This document shows, in pieces, positions 32,861 to 44,340 of a stretch of 64,000 nt of DNA (its first letter is position 1; every line of letters starts with the position of its first letter). Below the pieces are notes generated by a model. It searched no databases. It was not told the origin of the DNA and was given only the letters and a program-made list of their open reading frames with translations. Source of the DNA: Erythrocercus mccallii (taxonomy: Eukaryota; Chordata; Aves; Passeriformes; Dicruridae); assembly GCA_013397435.1 (NCBI GenBank), contig VZRG01002058.1:61414-125413 (forward strand), written 5' to 3'. The position numbers were made by a program, and so were the translations under genes.

Positions 32861-34496
32861 ATGCCCTGGGATAGCCAGGCAGGTGAGGAGCAAGTCACTG
32901 CCCCCTTCCCCCTCTCTCCTGCTCCATCTGCCAGCCTTGCATGACCCCAGCTGCAGGACAACCCTGGTACTGACACCGTCCTGCTGGGGATGCATTGAGA
33001 GGGGATCTCCTTCCTCTTCCATCTGGCACGGAGGCAAATGCCATCCTCTCCTTGTCCTTCCTCCCCTAGACAAGGAGCTGAGCGTGGAGACCAGGGAGGA
33101 CGAATCTCCACAGCAGAACCTCATGGAAGAGGCAGTTTTGCATGGCTCCATGGTGCAGAAATGCAACGGGGAGGAAAAGGCCTGGAGATCCCTCACTAGA
33201 AGGGGCTGCAAACGCAGATCATGGAGATGTGAGGAGGAAAGACCTACCCTGTGCCAGGAAGGTGGCCGGAGATGGAGCCAGAGCTCAGACCTGGTGATCC
33301 ATGAGGAGCTACATAATGGGGAGAAGCCCCACAAGTGCTTGGAGTGTGGGAAGAGCTTTAGCCAGAGATCCCTCCTGATCCGCCACCAGAGGATTCACAC
33401 TGGGGAAAGGCCCTACGAGTGTGGGGAATGTGGGAAGAGCTTCAAGAAGAGCTTTCACTTGATCTGTCACCAGATGATCCACACAGGGGAGAGACCCTAT
33501 GAGTGTGGAGAATGTGGGAAGAGCTTCAGCCGGAGCTCCACCCTGATTGTCCACCAGAGGATCCACACAGGGGAACAGCCCTACAAGTGTGGGGAATGTG
33601 GGAAGAGCTTCAGCCAGAGCTCCATCCTTATCCGCCACCAGAGGACCCACACTGGAGAAAGGCCCTACAAGTGTTGGGAATGTGGGAAGAGCTTTAGGTC
33701 GAGCTCCGACCTGATGAAACACCAGAGGATTCACACTGGGGAAAGGCCCTATGAATGTGATAAATGCAGAAAGAGCTTTCCCACCAGCTCCAATCTCCTC
33801 CTGCACCAGCAGATCCACACAGAGGAGAGGCCCTTCCGCTGCCTTGACTGCGGGAAGGGCTTCAGGCAGAACAGTGCCCTCGTCAGCCACCGGCGCATCC
33901 ACACTGAGGAGAGGCCCCACAGCTGCGAAGAATGTGGCATGAGCTTCAGCTGGGGCTACCACCTGACCTGCCACCAGAGGACACACACCAGGGAGAGGCC
34001 CCACGATTGTGGGGAATGTGGGATGAGCTTCAGCCAGAGCTCCAGCCTGATCCGCCACCAGATGATCCACACTGGGGAACGGCCCTATGAGTGTGAGAAA
34101 TGTAGGAAGAGCTTCAGACGTAACTCACACCTGATCCAGCACCAGAACATCCACACTGGGGAAAGGCCGTACAGTTGTGAGGAATGTGGGAAGAGCTTCA
34201 GGCACCGTACCAACCTGATCGTCCACCAAAAGGTTCACACTGGGGAGAAGCCCTACAAATGTTCCGAATGTGGGAAGGGGTTTCGAGTCAGCTCCTGTCT
34301 CCTTCTGCACCAGCGGATTCACACAGGGGAGAGGCCCTTTTTCTGTTCCGACTGCGGGAAGCACTTCAAGCTAAACTCCACCCTCATCATCCACCGGTGC
34401 ATCCACATTGGGGAGAGGCCTTACAAGTGTCCCCAGTGTGGGAAGAGCTTCTCACAGAGCTCAGCCTTGACCAAACACCAATGGAGCCACCAGTAA
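32861..34496 (+). CDS. ZNF B: intact 14-finger C2H2 zinc-finger protein (two coding exons)
   Basis: Coding exon 2 is 32802-32882 (ATG at 32861, MPWDSQA; donor CAG|GTGAGG). Exon 3 is 33070-34496 (acceptor CCTAG), joined in phase 1, with TAA at 34494. The product is about 482 residues: a pre-finger region (1-94) without KRAB or SCAN, then 14 adjacent fingers (about 95-482), all with both Cys and both His and linkers of HTGERP type. Helix residues -1,2,3,6 by finger are QSLR, KFHC, RSTV, QSIR, SSDK, TSNL, QSAS, WYHC, QSSR, RSHQ, HTNV, VSCL, LSTI, QSAK, so no two fingers share a code. Likely a nuclear DNA-binding repressor or ERV-silencing type protein; target unknown. The frame upstream of the ATG stays open, so an earlier start is possible. 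Confidence 0.9.
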
Positions 34497-35329
34497 GGAA
34501 AGGGCTTCAAGTGCTCCAGCTGCAGGAAGAGCTTCGTGCACTGCTCCAACTCCACCCCCACTGGAGGAGCAACATTGGGCAGAGCCCTGGTGACCCACAT
34601 TCCCTGTGATCCATGTTGAGAAGACACCTGGCTGGTTATCCTTTTGTTTTGGCCTTATTTTTTTTGTCTTCGCCATCTCTTTGCACTCCTGAAGCCAAGA
34701 GGGATTGGTCTGTCACCTTAAAACCACTCAAATCCAACTGAAAACAACTAATTTTTCATTCTAAAGGGCTCAATCCCACCTTACAATGGCTTGTTCCCAC
34801 CTCAGAAAAAGTCAGTCCCATGCTAAACTTATTAGTTTCCACAGCCACTAGGGTGAGATGGGGTTGGAAGGAGACTGGGAGAAGTGAGATCCAAATTTGG
34901 AGCAGTGGGATCGGGATTGTGTGGGGCTGGGTGGCTGGGATGTATCTGACAGTAAATGAAACTTGGAGAGTTCTTGATTTCTCTCCCACTAATTTTCAAT
35001 CAGTTGCAGTTCTGTTTTCAGAGCGTCACCTTCTCAGCTGACTGTGTTTGTGTCCTCCTTTCCCTCCTGCCTCTCTCTGCCTGCTCTCTTTGTCTCTCTG
35101 TCTCCCTTGAGCCAGGGAAGCTCCTACCAAAGACCCTGCCCTGACTGAATTCCCATTGCAGGAGCTCCAACAAGCACGGATGAAGTTCTGGAGGCTCGCA
35201 GTGAAATGTCCCTGTAGGCTCTTGCTGCCCTTGGCTTTTGGCTCCTTCTTCAGAGCTTTGCCTTCAAGGGCAGGAAGATCTTTTCCTTGTTGGCAACTGG
35301 AGTTTCAGAGCCTCAGAGTGTGTGCTATG
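34497..35329 (+). other. ZNF B 3' untranslated region and flank
   Basis: Colinear with 8457-9284. The hexamer at the ZNF A polyadenylation position is AATGAA here (about 34955), so the working signal is unclear. Open frames are non-conserved. Confidence 0.55.
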
Positions 35330-35545
35330 CTGGACCATCCAGATTGGGATCATGCGTACTGGGATCACATGGACTGGGATCCTACAGACTGGGCCTGCAC
35401 AGACTGGGACCGTAGGGATCAGGAGCATCCAGACTGGGATCATGTGGACTGGGACCTTGTAAACTGGGATTGTATGGGTTGGGATCACATGGACTGGGAT
35501 TCACAGACTGGGATCACATGGACTGGAATGGCTGCACTGGAATGA
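35330..35545 (+). repeat. 15-mer array after ZNF B
   Basis: GACTGGGATCACATG units following the lead-in GTGTGTGCTATGCTGGACC. Confidence 0.85.
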
Positions 35546-35915
35546 TGCGAACCAAGGTGGTCTGACCCCTCTCAGGGCTCCCTTCAAGACCCTCCTATCT
35601 GTGAGGGTCTTTCCCAGTCCCTCCCTGTCCCTGGAACATGGCCAAAACTCCCCGGAGCGAATGCGGTGGTCCTGCAGCGATTCTGGCTCAGATCCCCATC
35701 CCAGTTCCAACCTCAGTCTCAGTTTTGGTCCTGGAGCTGTGCCAGTCTTGGTGCTGGTGCAGGTCTCAACCTCAGCCTCAGAGTGATGCCGGTGTTGGTC
35801 CCGGAGCAGCAACACTCTCAGTGCCAGTGTCGGATCTGGTGTTGTTCTCAGTCTTGGTGCTGGTACTGGTTCTGGTGCTTTTCTAGGTCTCAGTCTGTGT
35901 CCCAGTCCTTGAGAT
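35546..35915 (+). repeat. GC-rich link and short hexamer minisatellite
   Basis: Link at 35546-35690, then GGTCTC/AGTGCC hexamers to 35915. Confidence 0.8.
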
Positions 35916-36490
35916 TTTAGGACTGTTTGGATGATTTTAGGCCAAACTGTGCAGGCTTAGGATGGATTTTAGGCCCCTTTGGATGATTTTAGGCAAAATC
36001 TGGTGGTGTTCAGTCTCATTTGGGTGATTTTATGATAAGCTGGGCAGTTTTAGGGTGGAATTTAGATCCCTTTGGAGGATTTGAGGACCATTTGAGTGGG
36101 GTTTAGGCATGTTTGTTTGAATTTTGGCCAAATCTGTTGGATTTTAATGTGGACTTTACGTCCTTCTGGGTGATTTTAGGCAAACCTAGGTACATTCAGG
36201 GTAGATTTTACTCCCATTTGGGAGACTTAAGGGTGATTTTTTGCCATTTTTTGAGGGTTTTAAACCAGTTTGTGCAGTTTTATGCCCCTTAGGTTTGATC
36301 TTAGAGCCCTTTATATGATTTTAACCCCATTTGTCAGATTTTTGGCCAAACCATGTGGATTTAGGGTGGATTTTAGGGCCCCTTCAATGTGATTTGAGGC
36401 CAAACCTGATCGGTGTTAGGGTGGATTTTAGAACCCTTTAGACAATTTTAGACCCATTTAGGTAATTTTAGGCAACAGAACCCTTTTAGG
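35916..36490 (+). repeat. 18-mer array
   Basis: TTTGGGTGATTTTAGGCC units leading to the ZNF D promoter fragment. Confidence 0.85.
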
Positions 36491-37242
36491 ACTGCGTGTC
36501 CCCTTGGCCACACTCTTTCCACTCAGTTCCTGCCCTTTCCTTGACCCGCCCTGACAGTTTGGGGTTCGAAATGGGGGAGGAGGAGGGAGGGAGGAAGAGG
36601 CGGAGCGGCAGGAGAGGAACAGCAGAGGCTGCTCCAAGGTTCAGGGTTCCCGGTGTCAGAAGTGGCTGCTCCCAGTATGAGCTCAGTTGCTCTCCACGCG
36701 TGGTTCCTGTTTCCTGGGCACTCCCAGTACAAGCCCAGTCACTCCCTGTATTTGTAAGTGTGGAGACAGAAGAGGGGGGAGCTTTTCAGGTTCCTGGGAC
36801 TCCTAGCAGCCTGAGCAGTGCAGGGACCGAATACATGGGGAACCCCCAATATAATTGTGACCTCCTGCAGCTGGGACAAGGGAGAACTGCTAAACACCAA
36901 AGGATAGAGACCAGAGACAGGAAACCCTTGGGAGGCTTTTTCAGGGCTGAATCTTGCTGTTTGGGCAGTTTTTATGGAACCCAAATACCCGGTGACTGCT
37001 AGAGATGGACTTGGGCAGAGGGACCTTCAAACTCAACGTGATCATCCCTTGTTTTCCCCCAAATAAGAATTTCCCATTTCCAACTCTTGGCAAGGTGGAG
37101 GCGGAAACTGCAAGGAAGAGGAAAGATGCCCTGGGACACGCAGGCTGGTGAAGAGGAAGTCACTGCCCCTTTCCCCCTCTCTCCTGCTCAGTCTCCCAGC
37201 CCAACATGGCCCCCGGCTGCAGGACAACAGTCGTAGCTCATC
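36491..37242 (+). pseudogene. ZNF D: truncated ZNF unit (promoter to exon 2), cut by an LTR
   Basis: Promoter-like start at 36500 and a partial purine-rich exon to about 36610, then a deletion into intron 1 (GTGTCAGAAGTGGCTGCTCC at 36653). An exon 2-like block at about 37070-37147 has a decayed acceptor (AAATAAG) and a frame-shifting base in AGGAAAGATGCCCTGGGA. Intron 2 starts at 37148 and breaks off at about 37225-37242, where retroviral DNA begins. No finger exon. Confidence 0.7.
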
Positions 37243-37553
37243 TGTTAACTAGACAAGATGAATCTGGTCATAACTGGTCCAACTTGGCTCACATGGCTTC
37301 TTCTCGAAGTCCGTAAATAAATAGGAGAGTGTGTGCAGACACCTCAACCAATCATAACCAGTCCAGAGAGCAGACACATCACTAGTCAAGGAGCTGGGCT
37401 GTGCTAAGACCCAAACCAATGAGTGTCTAGAACCAGGAGTTTTGAACTTCCTATATAAGGAAGTTCTGAACAATAAAACATGCTATTTTTCTATGATCAA
37501 GAGGTCTCAAGTCATGATTTCTGTCTCCCTACCCACCACCCCTTCATGTTACA
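37243..37553 (+). mobile_element. LTR (311 bp), probable 5' LTR of a degraded ERV
   Basis: TGTTAACTAGAC to TTCATGTTACA, with two CCAAT boxes (ACCAATCAT, ACCAATGAG), a TATA box (CTATATAAGG, 37451) and AATAAA (37472). A PBS-like TGGTGCCTCTGTG follows two bases later. No matching 3' LTR is seen. Confidence 0.65.
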
Positions 37554-39157
37554 TGTGGTGCCTCTGTGTAAAGATGACAGCCATCATGACAGAGAGCAAA
37601 GGGAGATGGAACAGCCCATCAGGCTGTGTAAACATACATGCGGTGTGAGACCCGTAGAAATTGGAAAAGCTGAAAAAAGAGAAGCTGGAAATGCTTAAAA
37701 ACGAGTCTGTGTGAGAGCTGAAGAACCATAGCAAAAAGCTGAAAAATTAGAAAGGAAAACCCTGCTAGAAACATGGCAAGGTGGATATCACTGGAAGAAA
37801 ACATCATCGTCAAAGTTTTGATTCTCCTTTCACCTAAATGGGGAGTACATGCAGCAGGCATTTCTAGCTCTGCTGGTATGGTCTGGGAACCATGGATTAA
37901 ATGTTATAAAGCTCTGGAAAATTGTTTCAGACTTGCTGGAGTGGTTGGAAGCTGTGCAGGATGCAGAGATGGCAGTTATGATGCCACAGACACCACTCAC
38001 TAAAAAACCAGCCAACAGCGCCAAGTGGAGCAGAGCAGGAGGTGAAAAACGGAGGGGAAAGCAGCCATTATTCACCAGAGTTCCCCTGTTACCTACTGCA
38101 TTGAGTCCATCCTCAGAAGGCTCATGTCTGCCCATGCCCCAGCTACAGAAACCGTCTTTAGGCTCTGCACCCTATAAATTGCTGTGGGGAAAGACTGCCA
38201 AAAAACCCAAAATGGCAGCACATGGTATGAGGGGCACTCACCCGAGATGGCGCTCGCCACACGGCACAGAACGTTCCTGCTCGAGATGGCGGAAGGCACG
38301 CAACAGATGCCGGAGGAGAAGCTGGCTGCCCCTGAGCCATGCATAGAGCTGACAGTGCCTGGGGACAAGATACCATGTACCGCCACATCCACACTCAGGA
38401 CTCAAGAAACCTGAGAAACGCCGAGGTAGCCAGCGCAGCAGTCGGCACCCAAGAGAATGGGAGACCCAGCCGGCACCCGGGACCACGGGACATCACATCG
38501 TGGCACCTGTGAGCAGCCCCAGACATCAACGGAGCTGTCCACCACCACCGACAAACTGCTTTGCCTGATAACCACAACAGCAACAATATCGACCCCTTCT
38601 GTGCAGCCAGAGAGAGCTTGTGAGTCTGCCTGGGCTGGTCAGGGAGAACCAAAAGACAGCCCTTGGTCCCCTAATCCCTATAACCCTAGAGGGGACCCTG
38701 ACAATATCACAGAAAGCTGTTGCTGCCCCACACCATGTGGCCTCAGCCAGAGCAGTAGCAGTGGGTGGCTGGGGCCAGGGAGACCCTTAAAAGCGACATT
38801 CCCGCTCTGAGCCCGCCCTCTGTGAAAGCGTGCCAGCAGTGACAAGAGACATCAAGAGAGGGGAGCATGCAAAACAGAAGTGACACCACATTCCCTGCCT
38901 CCCTCTGCCCACAGCAAAATTTGCCCATTAAAGTGTGGCCAACATAAACTCCCATCTGCTGCCAGCCCTTGTAAGCTGATACTGGTCTAGGAAAAAAACT
39001 TATCTACATGAATAACGCCAATCCTGAAGGAGCCCCTGAACAGCACTGATCCCCCCTCCCCCGCCCCCACCCCGGACTGGAGAGCAGAGCTTAAGCAGGA
39101 TGTCCATGGGGTGCAGCGGGCAGCCCTCCCAGCCACGCATACCACAGCCCACTCCCC
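37554..39157 (+). mobile_element. Degraded ERV internal region, gag-like, unassigned
   Basis: Short open frames at 37773-38003 and 37849-38346, with hydrophobic and then basic stretches (GGEKRRGKQ), could be gag, but I find no zinc knuckle or pol motif. It ends exactly where the LTR at 39158 begins. Confidence 0.4.
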
Positions 39158-39709
39158 TGTGGAGGCTAGTAGGCCAGTCAGTAATATAGACGGTTTCCCT
39201 TGGAGAGAGTGCAGCACCTAGGCTTCAGGGTTATGGGAGTTCCCCTAAGGGAGAAACCCTTGGAGACTTCTCTCTCCCTCCTGCTGACAAAATGTGTTCC
39301 CCTCATAAGGCTTTGTGGTTACTGTGTCAATCAGTTGTACCCCATTGGTTCTTTCCCTACTTCCTCCTTTTTACCCCAGCTGATTTGTCCATTTTCAGTC
39401 CTTCCCCTGATTGGCCCATTTCCCAATCCTTAACCTGATTGGCCAAGTAGCGTAAGCCTGCCCCATTTCTCTCCTAGGTAAGTCCCTGCTCTCCCTGGCT
39501 TTCTGGTCTTCTGTCCCCAGATCCCCTCAAGGAATAAAGCTCCTGGAGACCCCCCACCAGAAGGCTCCATCCTGTTCTTCCGTGTCACCCAAACAGAGTG
39601 TCTATTCACAAAAGAGCTAAATCAGTCCAGCGCTTTGAACGTGCCTTTGCCACAAGGACGTCCTTTTCAGGATGCTGCCAATAAAGGTTGCGACACTCCT
39701 AACCACCCA
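39158..39709 (+). mobile_element. 5' LTR of the cystatin-carrying beta-like provirus
   Basis: TGTGGAGGCTAGTAGGCC to about CCACCCA; matches 46133-46683 along its length with about 13 differences in the first 100 bp by eye, so the insertion is old. Repeated CCTGATTGGCC (inverted CCAAT) motifs at 39410-39445 and AATAAA at 39533. The exact 3' end and primer-binding site are not resolved. Confidence 0.85.
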
Positions 39710-41760
39710 CTCCAGGCACAAGAAGTGCCACCCAATATGGGGATGTGACTCAGTTGCCCCTTGAGAAGCATCTTTAGCTGCCTTGTGCAGCTGGACAAAA
39801 GCTGCTCTTGGGTTTGCCACTTCCCCAAGGAGACCCGTCTGCATTGTAGCAGGCACTATCTGCAGGGACCTTGGAGACCAGCAGACAGACCAGTCAATAG
39901 CTGACCACCCTCCCAGCTGGTTTCTCTGACCCAAGATGCTCTGTACTGCCCAAAGAAAAAAGTGAGTTGTATAGATTTTAAAGTTATATTTGGGGTCTTT
40001 ATTTCACTTTTTTTTTGCCTTTTGCTGCTGGGTGTGGGAGTGAAGACTCCAGGAGAGACAACAATTTCAGCTGTCCAACACTGAGCCCTCCTGAGCAAGA
40101 TGTTTATCTCCAAGTTGCAGGAATGCTTGTTTCAGGGAAATTTAAGTTTTCCAAAGGGGATCTCAAACATTTCATTCACTGGATTTTTATATCTCTTCCA
40201 AATGTTATTTCCGATTCTGTTCTTTTAAATTCTTTTTGGGATGATGTTGGGAGGAAACTGAATGTTGTGCAAATGATTGGGGATCTTTCGGTTGCAAAAT
40301 TATTTCCTTTGCTTCATATTGTTGTTTCTGCCATTAAGAAAGCACGAATCAGTTTAGGGAAAAGTTTGGGGAATGTTCTTAGGCCTCAATTAAAAACTCC
40401 TTCCCCTTTATCCTCTCTCCGTGTTCCTCAACCGTCTTTCCCAGCTGAGTGAAGTTCAGAGGGCAGTTCCCACAATGTCGCACAGGGTTGCTACAGTCTC
40501 CCTAACGCCTCCTCATCCCCTCTCTCCGGCAGCCAGGACAGCAAGAGACCTGCTGCCCTCGATCTTCTCCTCAACCCATGGGCCCATGCCCATGCCCATT
40601 GGGCCCATGTCCAATTTTCCAGTTCCAAATCCTGTTGTTTCTAACCCCCAAAGCGGTGCTGGCAATGTGGCCAGTCCCAACATTTTGTTCCCCCCCACTT
40701 CCAAGTTTTCCCGTTCTTTCCACAAAATGGCCACCTTCCCGTCTCTCCTCTGCTGTTTCCCTCACTTTCCACTGTGCACGCATCCTCCTTTGCACTCAGC
40801 CCCTCCCTTTCCCCTGCATCGATAGGTGTAATGGTGGCAAACCCCATCCCTTCCACTGGGAACCTCTTCCATCACAGACCCCTCCCCTTCTACCGGGAAT
40901 GCCCCGTCTGTTGCTGACCCCTCCCCTGAGAGTCTACCCACTTCCAGTTCCCATGCCATCAGGACCAGATGTGGTGACAACAATCCAGCAATCCAGGTTT
41001 GCCCGAAAAGGCCTCACGTTTTAATTAAATGCTGTCCATCCTCCTCAGAACATGGGCGAGGATCACACTTCTTTAAAAACCTTCTCAAAGCCACTTTCTC
41101 AGCACGTAATACTGGTCCCTCATGATATTAAAAGCATTCTAAGTTGCCTCCTCTCACCTGCAGAGTACATGCTCTGGATGAAGTAGTGGAAAAAGCATTT
41201 AAAAACATTGGCAGACACCTATTCACAAGACCCGAATATGCCAAATTTAACAATAGACCAGCTTGCAGGAGAAAGTAGTTTCCAAAAACCCACTAAACAA
41301 GTGCATCAAATACCAGAGGCCGCACTCTGAGATACCGCTGCCAAAACATGAGTCCTTACCCCCAATAATTCCATCCCAACCCAAACTTTTACTAATATTA
41401 AAGAGGGGATTGATGAAACATGCATAAAATTCATAGACTCAAAATTTCTTTAGAAAGACAAATAAAAAGTAATGAAGAGAGAAAAGAGGTTTTGAGCAAA
41501 ATGGCAATGGCAAATACTAATGCACAGTCAAAAGCAATTTTGAGGAGTCTACCACTTGACCCTGAGCCCACAACTGAACAAATGGTAAAAACGTGCACTA
41601 AACACACCTGAGCTGAAAACACAGTTGCACAAACAGTTGCTAAGGGAATCGTGGAGGGGATGTCAAGGGTATTTGTGGTAGTCACAGCAAAAGACAATCA
41701 AAAGTGCTTTAATTGTGGAGATTTTTGCCACTTTCTTAAAGACTGTCTTGAGAGATTTTC
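39710..41760 (+). pseudogene. Beta-like provirus leader and gag
   Basis: Matrix-like frame at 40090-40452 (GKFKFSKGDLKHFIHWIF and FWDDVGRKLN), a Pro-rich linker at 40450-41020, then a capsid C-terminal part at 41390-41610 with a major-homology-like segment (ISLERQIKSNEE) and ILRSLPLDPEPTTEQM. A nucleocapsid zinc knuckle CFNCGDFCHFLKDC lies at 41704-41745. Much of the capsid N-terminal domain is missing or unreadable, and stops separate the parts. Confidence 0.75.
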
Positions 41761-42984
41761 CCTAGAAGACAACTGTTGGGACAACCTGTGGCTCCAGAAA
41801 GAACCTAGCTACCAAAGATGGTTGGGAAACTTCCAGCAAAGCAAGGGACAGCCCCACGCTACAACAGCAAGTCAAAAGCTGCTATGCTTCTCCCTTCCCA
41901 CCATTGTCAAAGTAAAGGAGAAGAGGACCTCCCAACACCAGAAGGTCTCTTCTTCAACGCTGACAATTCTACATACACAGAGATACAGGTGGGAACCAGC
42001 TGGCAACTAGTAGCATACTTGTCTATTGACTTTACTGAAGACCGCATATTTAAAATACCAACAGGAAAGTTTGGGCCTTGGGATAGACCCTGGGACATTT
42101 TAATTATTGGGGACCCTTTTGCAGAGGCCTGACGAGATTTTTGTCATCCCCAAGGTCACAACTGTAAACCCAGGTGACAAGATTTTCATCTCAGTTACCT
42201 GCACAGACCCTCCATATTTCCTTGCTGCACAGACACCAATTTCCCAGGCCGTCCTCCTACCTAAAGACTATCCAGAACACATTCCCTCCAACCCATTTGT
42301 CATTTGGGTTCAGATCATAACGGCAAACAAACTCATTGTTTGTTGGGGAGGATGAGATAGGAAAACCCTACAAATATGATTGCTTGGCAAAAGATTCTAA
42401 GGGTGTGAAACCTGCAGGAGAAATAGAATTGAAAGCAAGCTTTGAATTGTAGAATGCCAAGCCGGAAAACAGTGATTGAGCGGTACTCCTGGCAGACAAA
42501 GGAATGCCAGGGATCCAAGGGGATGGGCCCTGCCAAGGTGGCAGGGACAAGGTGACTAGAAACTAACTATTAAGGTTTTGGAATGTGGCGCGGTATTGTT
42601 AATGTACTAGTTCTCATAGGCTGTATGTAAATTCTGTAGGTTTTGTAGCTTGTACCGGTCAGTTAGTGTAAATCAGAATATTCAACACAGAAAGAGATAT
42701 AATGCAATGTAACAGGAAATCACGGTCTCTTTGGGACCTGCTTTCAGCTGGGACTGGCAGCTGAGGACAACCTGTGCCACCCACGACCCCTGCAATAAAC
42801 CACGTGTCCTAAGAGCAGCCCTGATATCCAAAGATCTCTCTCTCCTCACTGTCCCTGGTGTCGTCGCATCCTCACAATTGTTAAATGCAGTTTATTTTTA
42901 AAGGGGGAGAAGATCAACAGCCTGAGGATGTTTGACACCAGGGCGAATGTCACAATCACAGCCCACTCTGAGTGGCTGTTGGAC
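41761..42984 (+). pseudogene. Beta-like provirus dUTPase/protease region, split by an LTR
   Basis: Frames at 41818-42132 and 42107-42340 look like the dUTPase-protease region of beta-type viruses (FKIPTGKFGPW). The frame continues across the LTR at 42341-42876 into a protease-like active-site box MFDTRANVTITAH at about 42928-42966, with Arg in the usual Gly position. A deletion then joins it to the palm of reverse transcriptase. The dUTPase label is tentative. Confidence 0.6.
42341..42876 (+). mobile_element. Solo LTR (536 bp, class II) inside the provirus
   Basis: TGTTGGGGAGGATG to CATCCTCACA, with perfect 6-bp duplications ATTGTT at 42335-42340 and 42877-42882. AATAAA at 42794-42799. Removing it makes the viral reading frame continuous (NKLIV then KCSLF), which confirms the borders. 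Confidence 0.93.
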
Positions 42985-43870
42985 TGGGAACTTGAACCAG
43001 TGGCTTGTCCTACCTCAGGGCATGATGAACTCCCCATATATCTGCCAGTGGTATGTTGCTCAGATTCTGTCACACCTGAGAGAAGTGTTCCAGGAGGCCA
43101 TCATCCTTCATTATATCAATAATGTGCTCATCTGTTCAAAGGACCAAGTTTATCTAAATCATGTTCTGAAAAATACTATTAAGGCCATTGAGGACGCTGG
43201 GTTCGAGATTCGGGAGGACAAAGTTCAGCACACCTGCCTCTGGACTTACCTGGGACTTCAGACCCACAAGCGGACCACAAGCAGCTCACCATGTGGAACA
43301 ACCTGAAGACCCTGCGGGATCTCCACCAGCTCTGCGGGTCCATCAACTGAGTACGTCCCTTGCTGGGTATCATGACAGAGGACCTTGTGCCGCTCTTCAA
43401 CCTGCTCCATGGCAGCGAGGACCTGGATTCACCACGTTCCATCACTCTGGAGGCCCAGGAGTCCATCCTCAAGGTCCATGAGGACCTGTCTTCCTGACAA
43501 GCCCACTGCTTCGAACCCAGCCTGCCTTTTTAACTTGCCATCCTGGGTAAGGCACCTCACCTTCATGCCTTGATTTTTCAATGGGACCAAGAGCTGAAAG
43601 ACCCTTTGATAATTTTAGAATGTGTCTTTCACCACAATCTGCCAACAAAAACAATCACAACACCACAGGAGCTCATGGCAAGTCTCATGAAAAAGGCTAG
43701 AGCTCACCTCCGCACTCTTGCAGGGTGTGAATTCACATGTATTTATCTCCCAGTGACCACTGGCAACTTAGGGCATTTGCTCCAGATCAGTGAGAACCTC
43801 CAGTTTGCTCTCGATAGCTACAATTTCAATTCATCTACCAAACCATTAATTGTTCAAGTCAACATTTAAT
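42985..43870 (+). pseudogene. Beta-like provirus reverse transcriptase, palm to connection
   Basis: VLPQGMMNSPYICQ (43003-43045) followed by YINN in place of the catalytic YxDD (about 43113), so both catalytic Asp are Asn. The thumb continues with stops and frameshifts to 43870 (AGCEFTCIYLPV). Fingers are deleted. Confidence 0.8.
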
Positions 43871-44340
43871 TTGGTCCCTAAATTGATGCATAGTAGAACA
43901 CCTCTCAAAGCCTTGACAGCTCAGGATCTTCCCATAAGTCAGTAATGACTTGGAAAGACCCCAGGACACAGAAGTGGGAGTCTGATGTCCAGGTGGTGGA
44001 AGTATCCCCATAAACTGTGAAATTAGCAGCCATCATCAGGGCATTTGAGAGATTTCAAGAACCATTTAATTTAGTAACCGATTTGGCTTATGTTGCTGGT
44101 GTAACTATGTGTGCAGAGCATTCGTTCCTGAAAGAGGTCTCAAATCCAAATTTATACTGCTTGCTTTCTAGGTTAGTATGTTTAGAAAGCAACCATATCA
44201 TGTGAGATCACACACTGACCTCCCAGGTGCCATCGAGGATGGAAACAAGAGGGCGGATGCGCTAGCTATGCCTGTTAAGTTTTGTAACATCTCTGATGTC
44301 TTTGCCCAGGCAAAGTTATTTCATGCCTTCTAGCACCAAA
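43871..44340 (+). pseudogene. Beta-like provirus RNase H remnant
   Basis: Fragments such as FNLVTDLAYVAGV (one catalytic-region Asp) at about 44065 and NKRADALAM near 44245; several stops. Confidence 0.6.

Noticed and set aside
37773..38346. Possible host gene between the LTRs at 37243 and 39158
   Set aside because: Two overlapping short frames with no recognised domain, between retroviral LTRs; more likely degraded gag.
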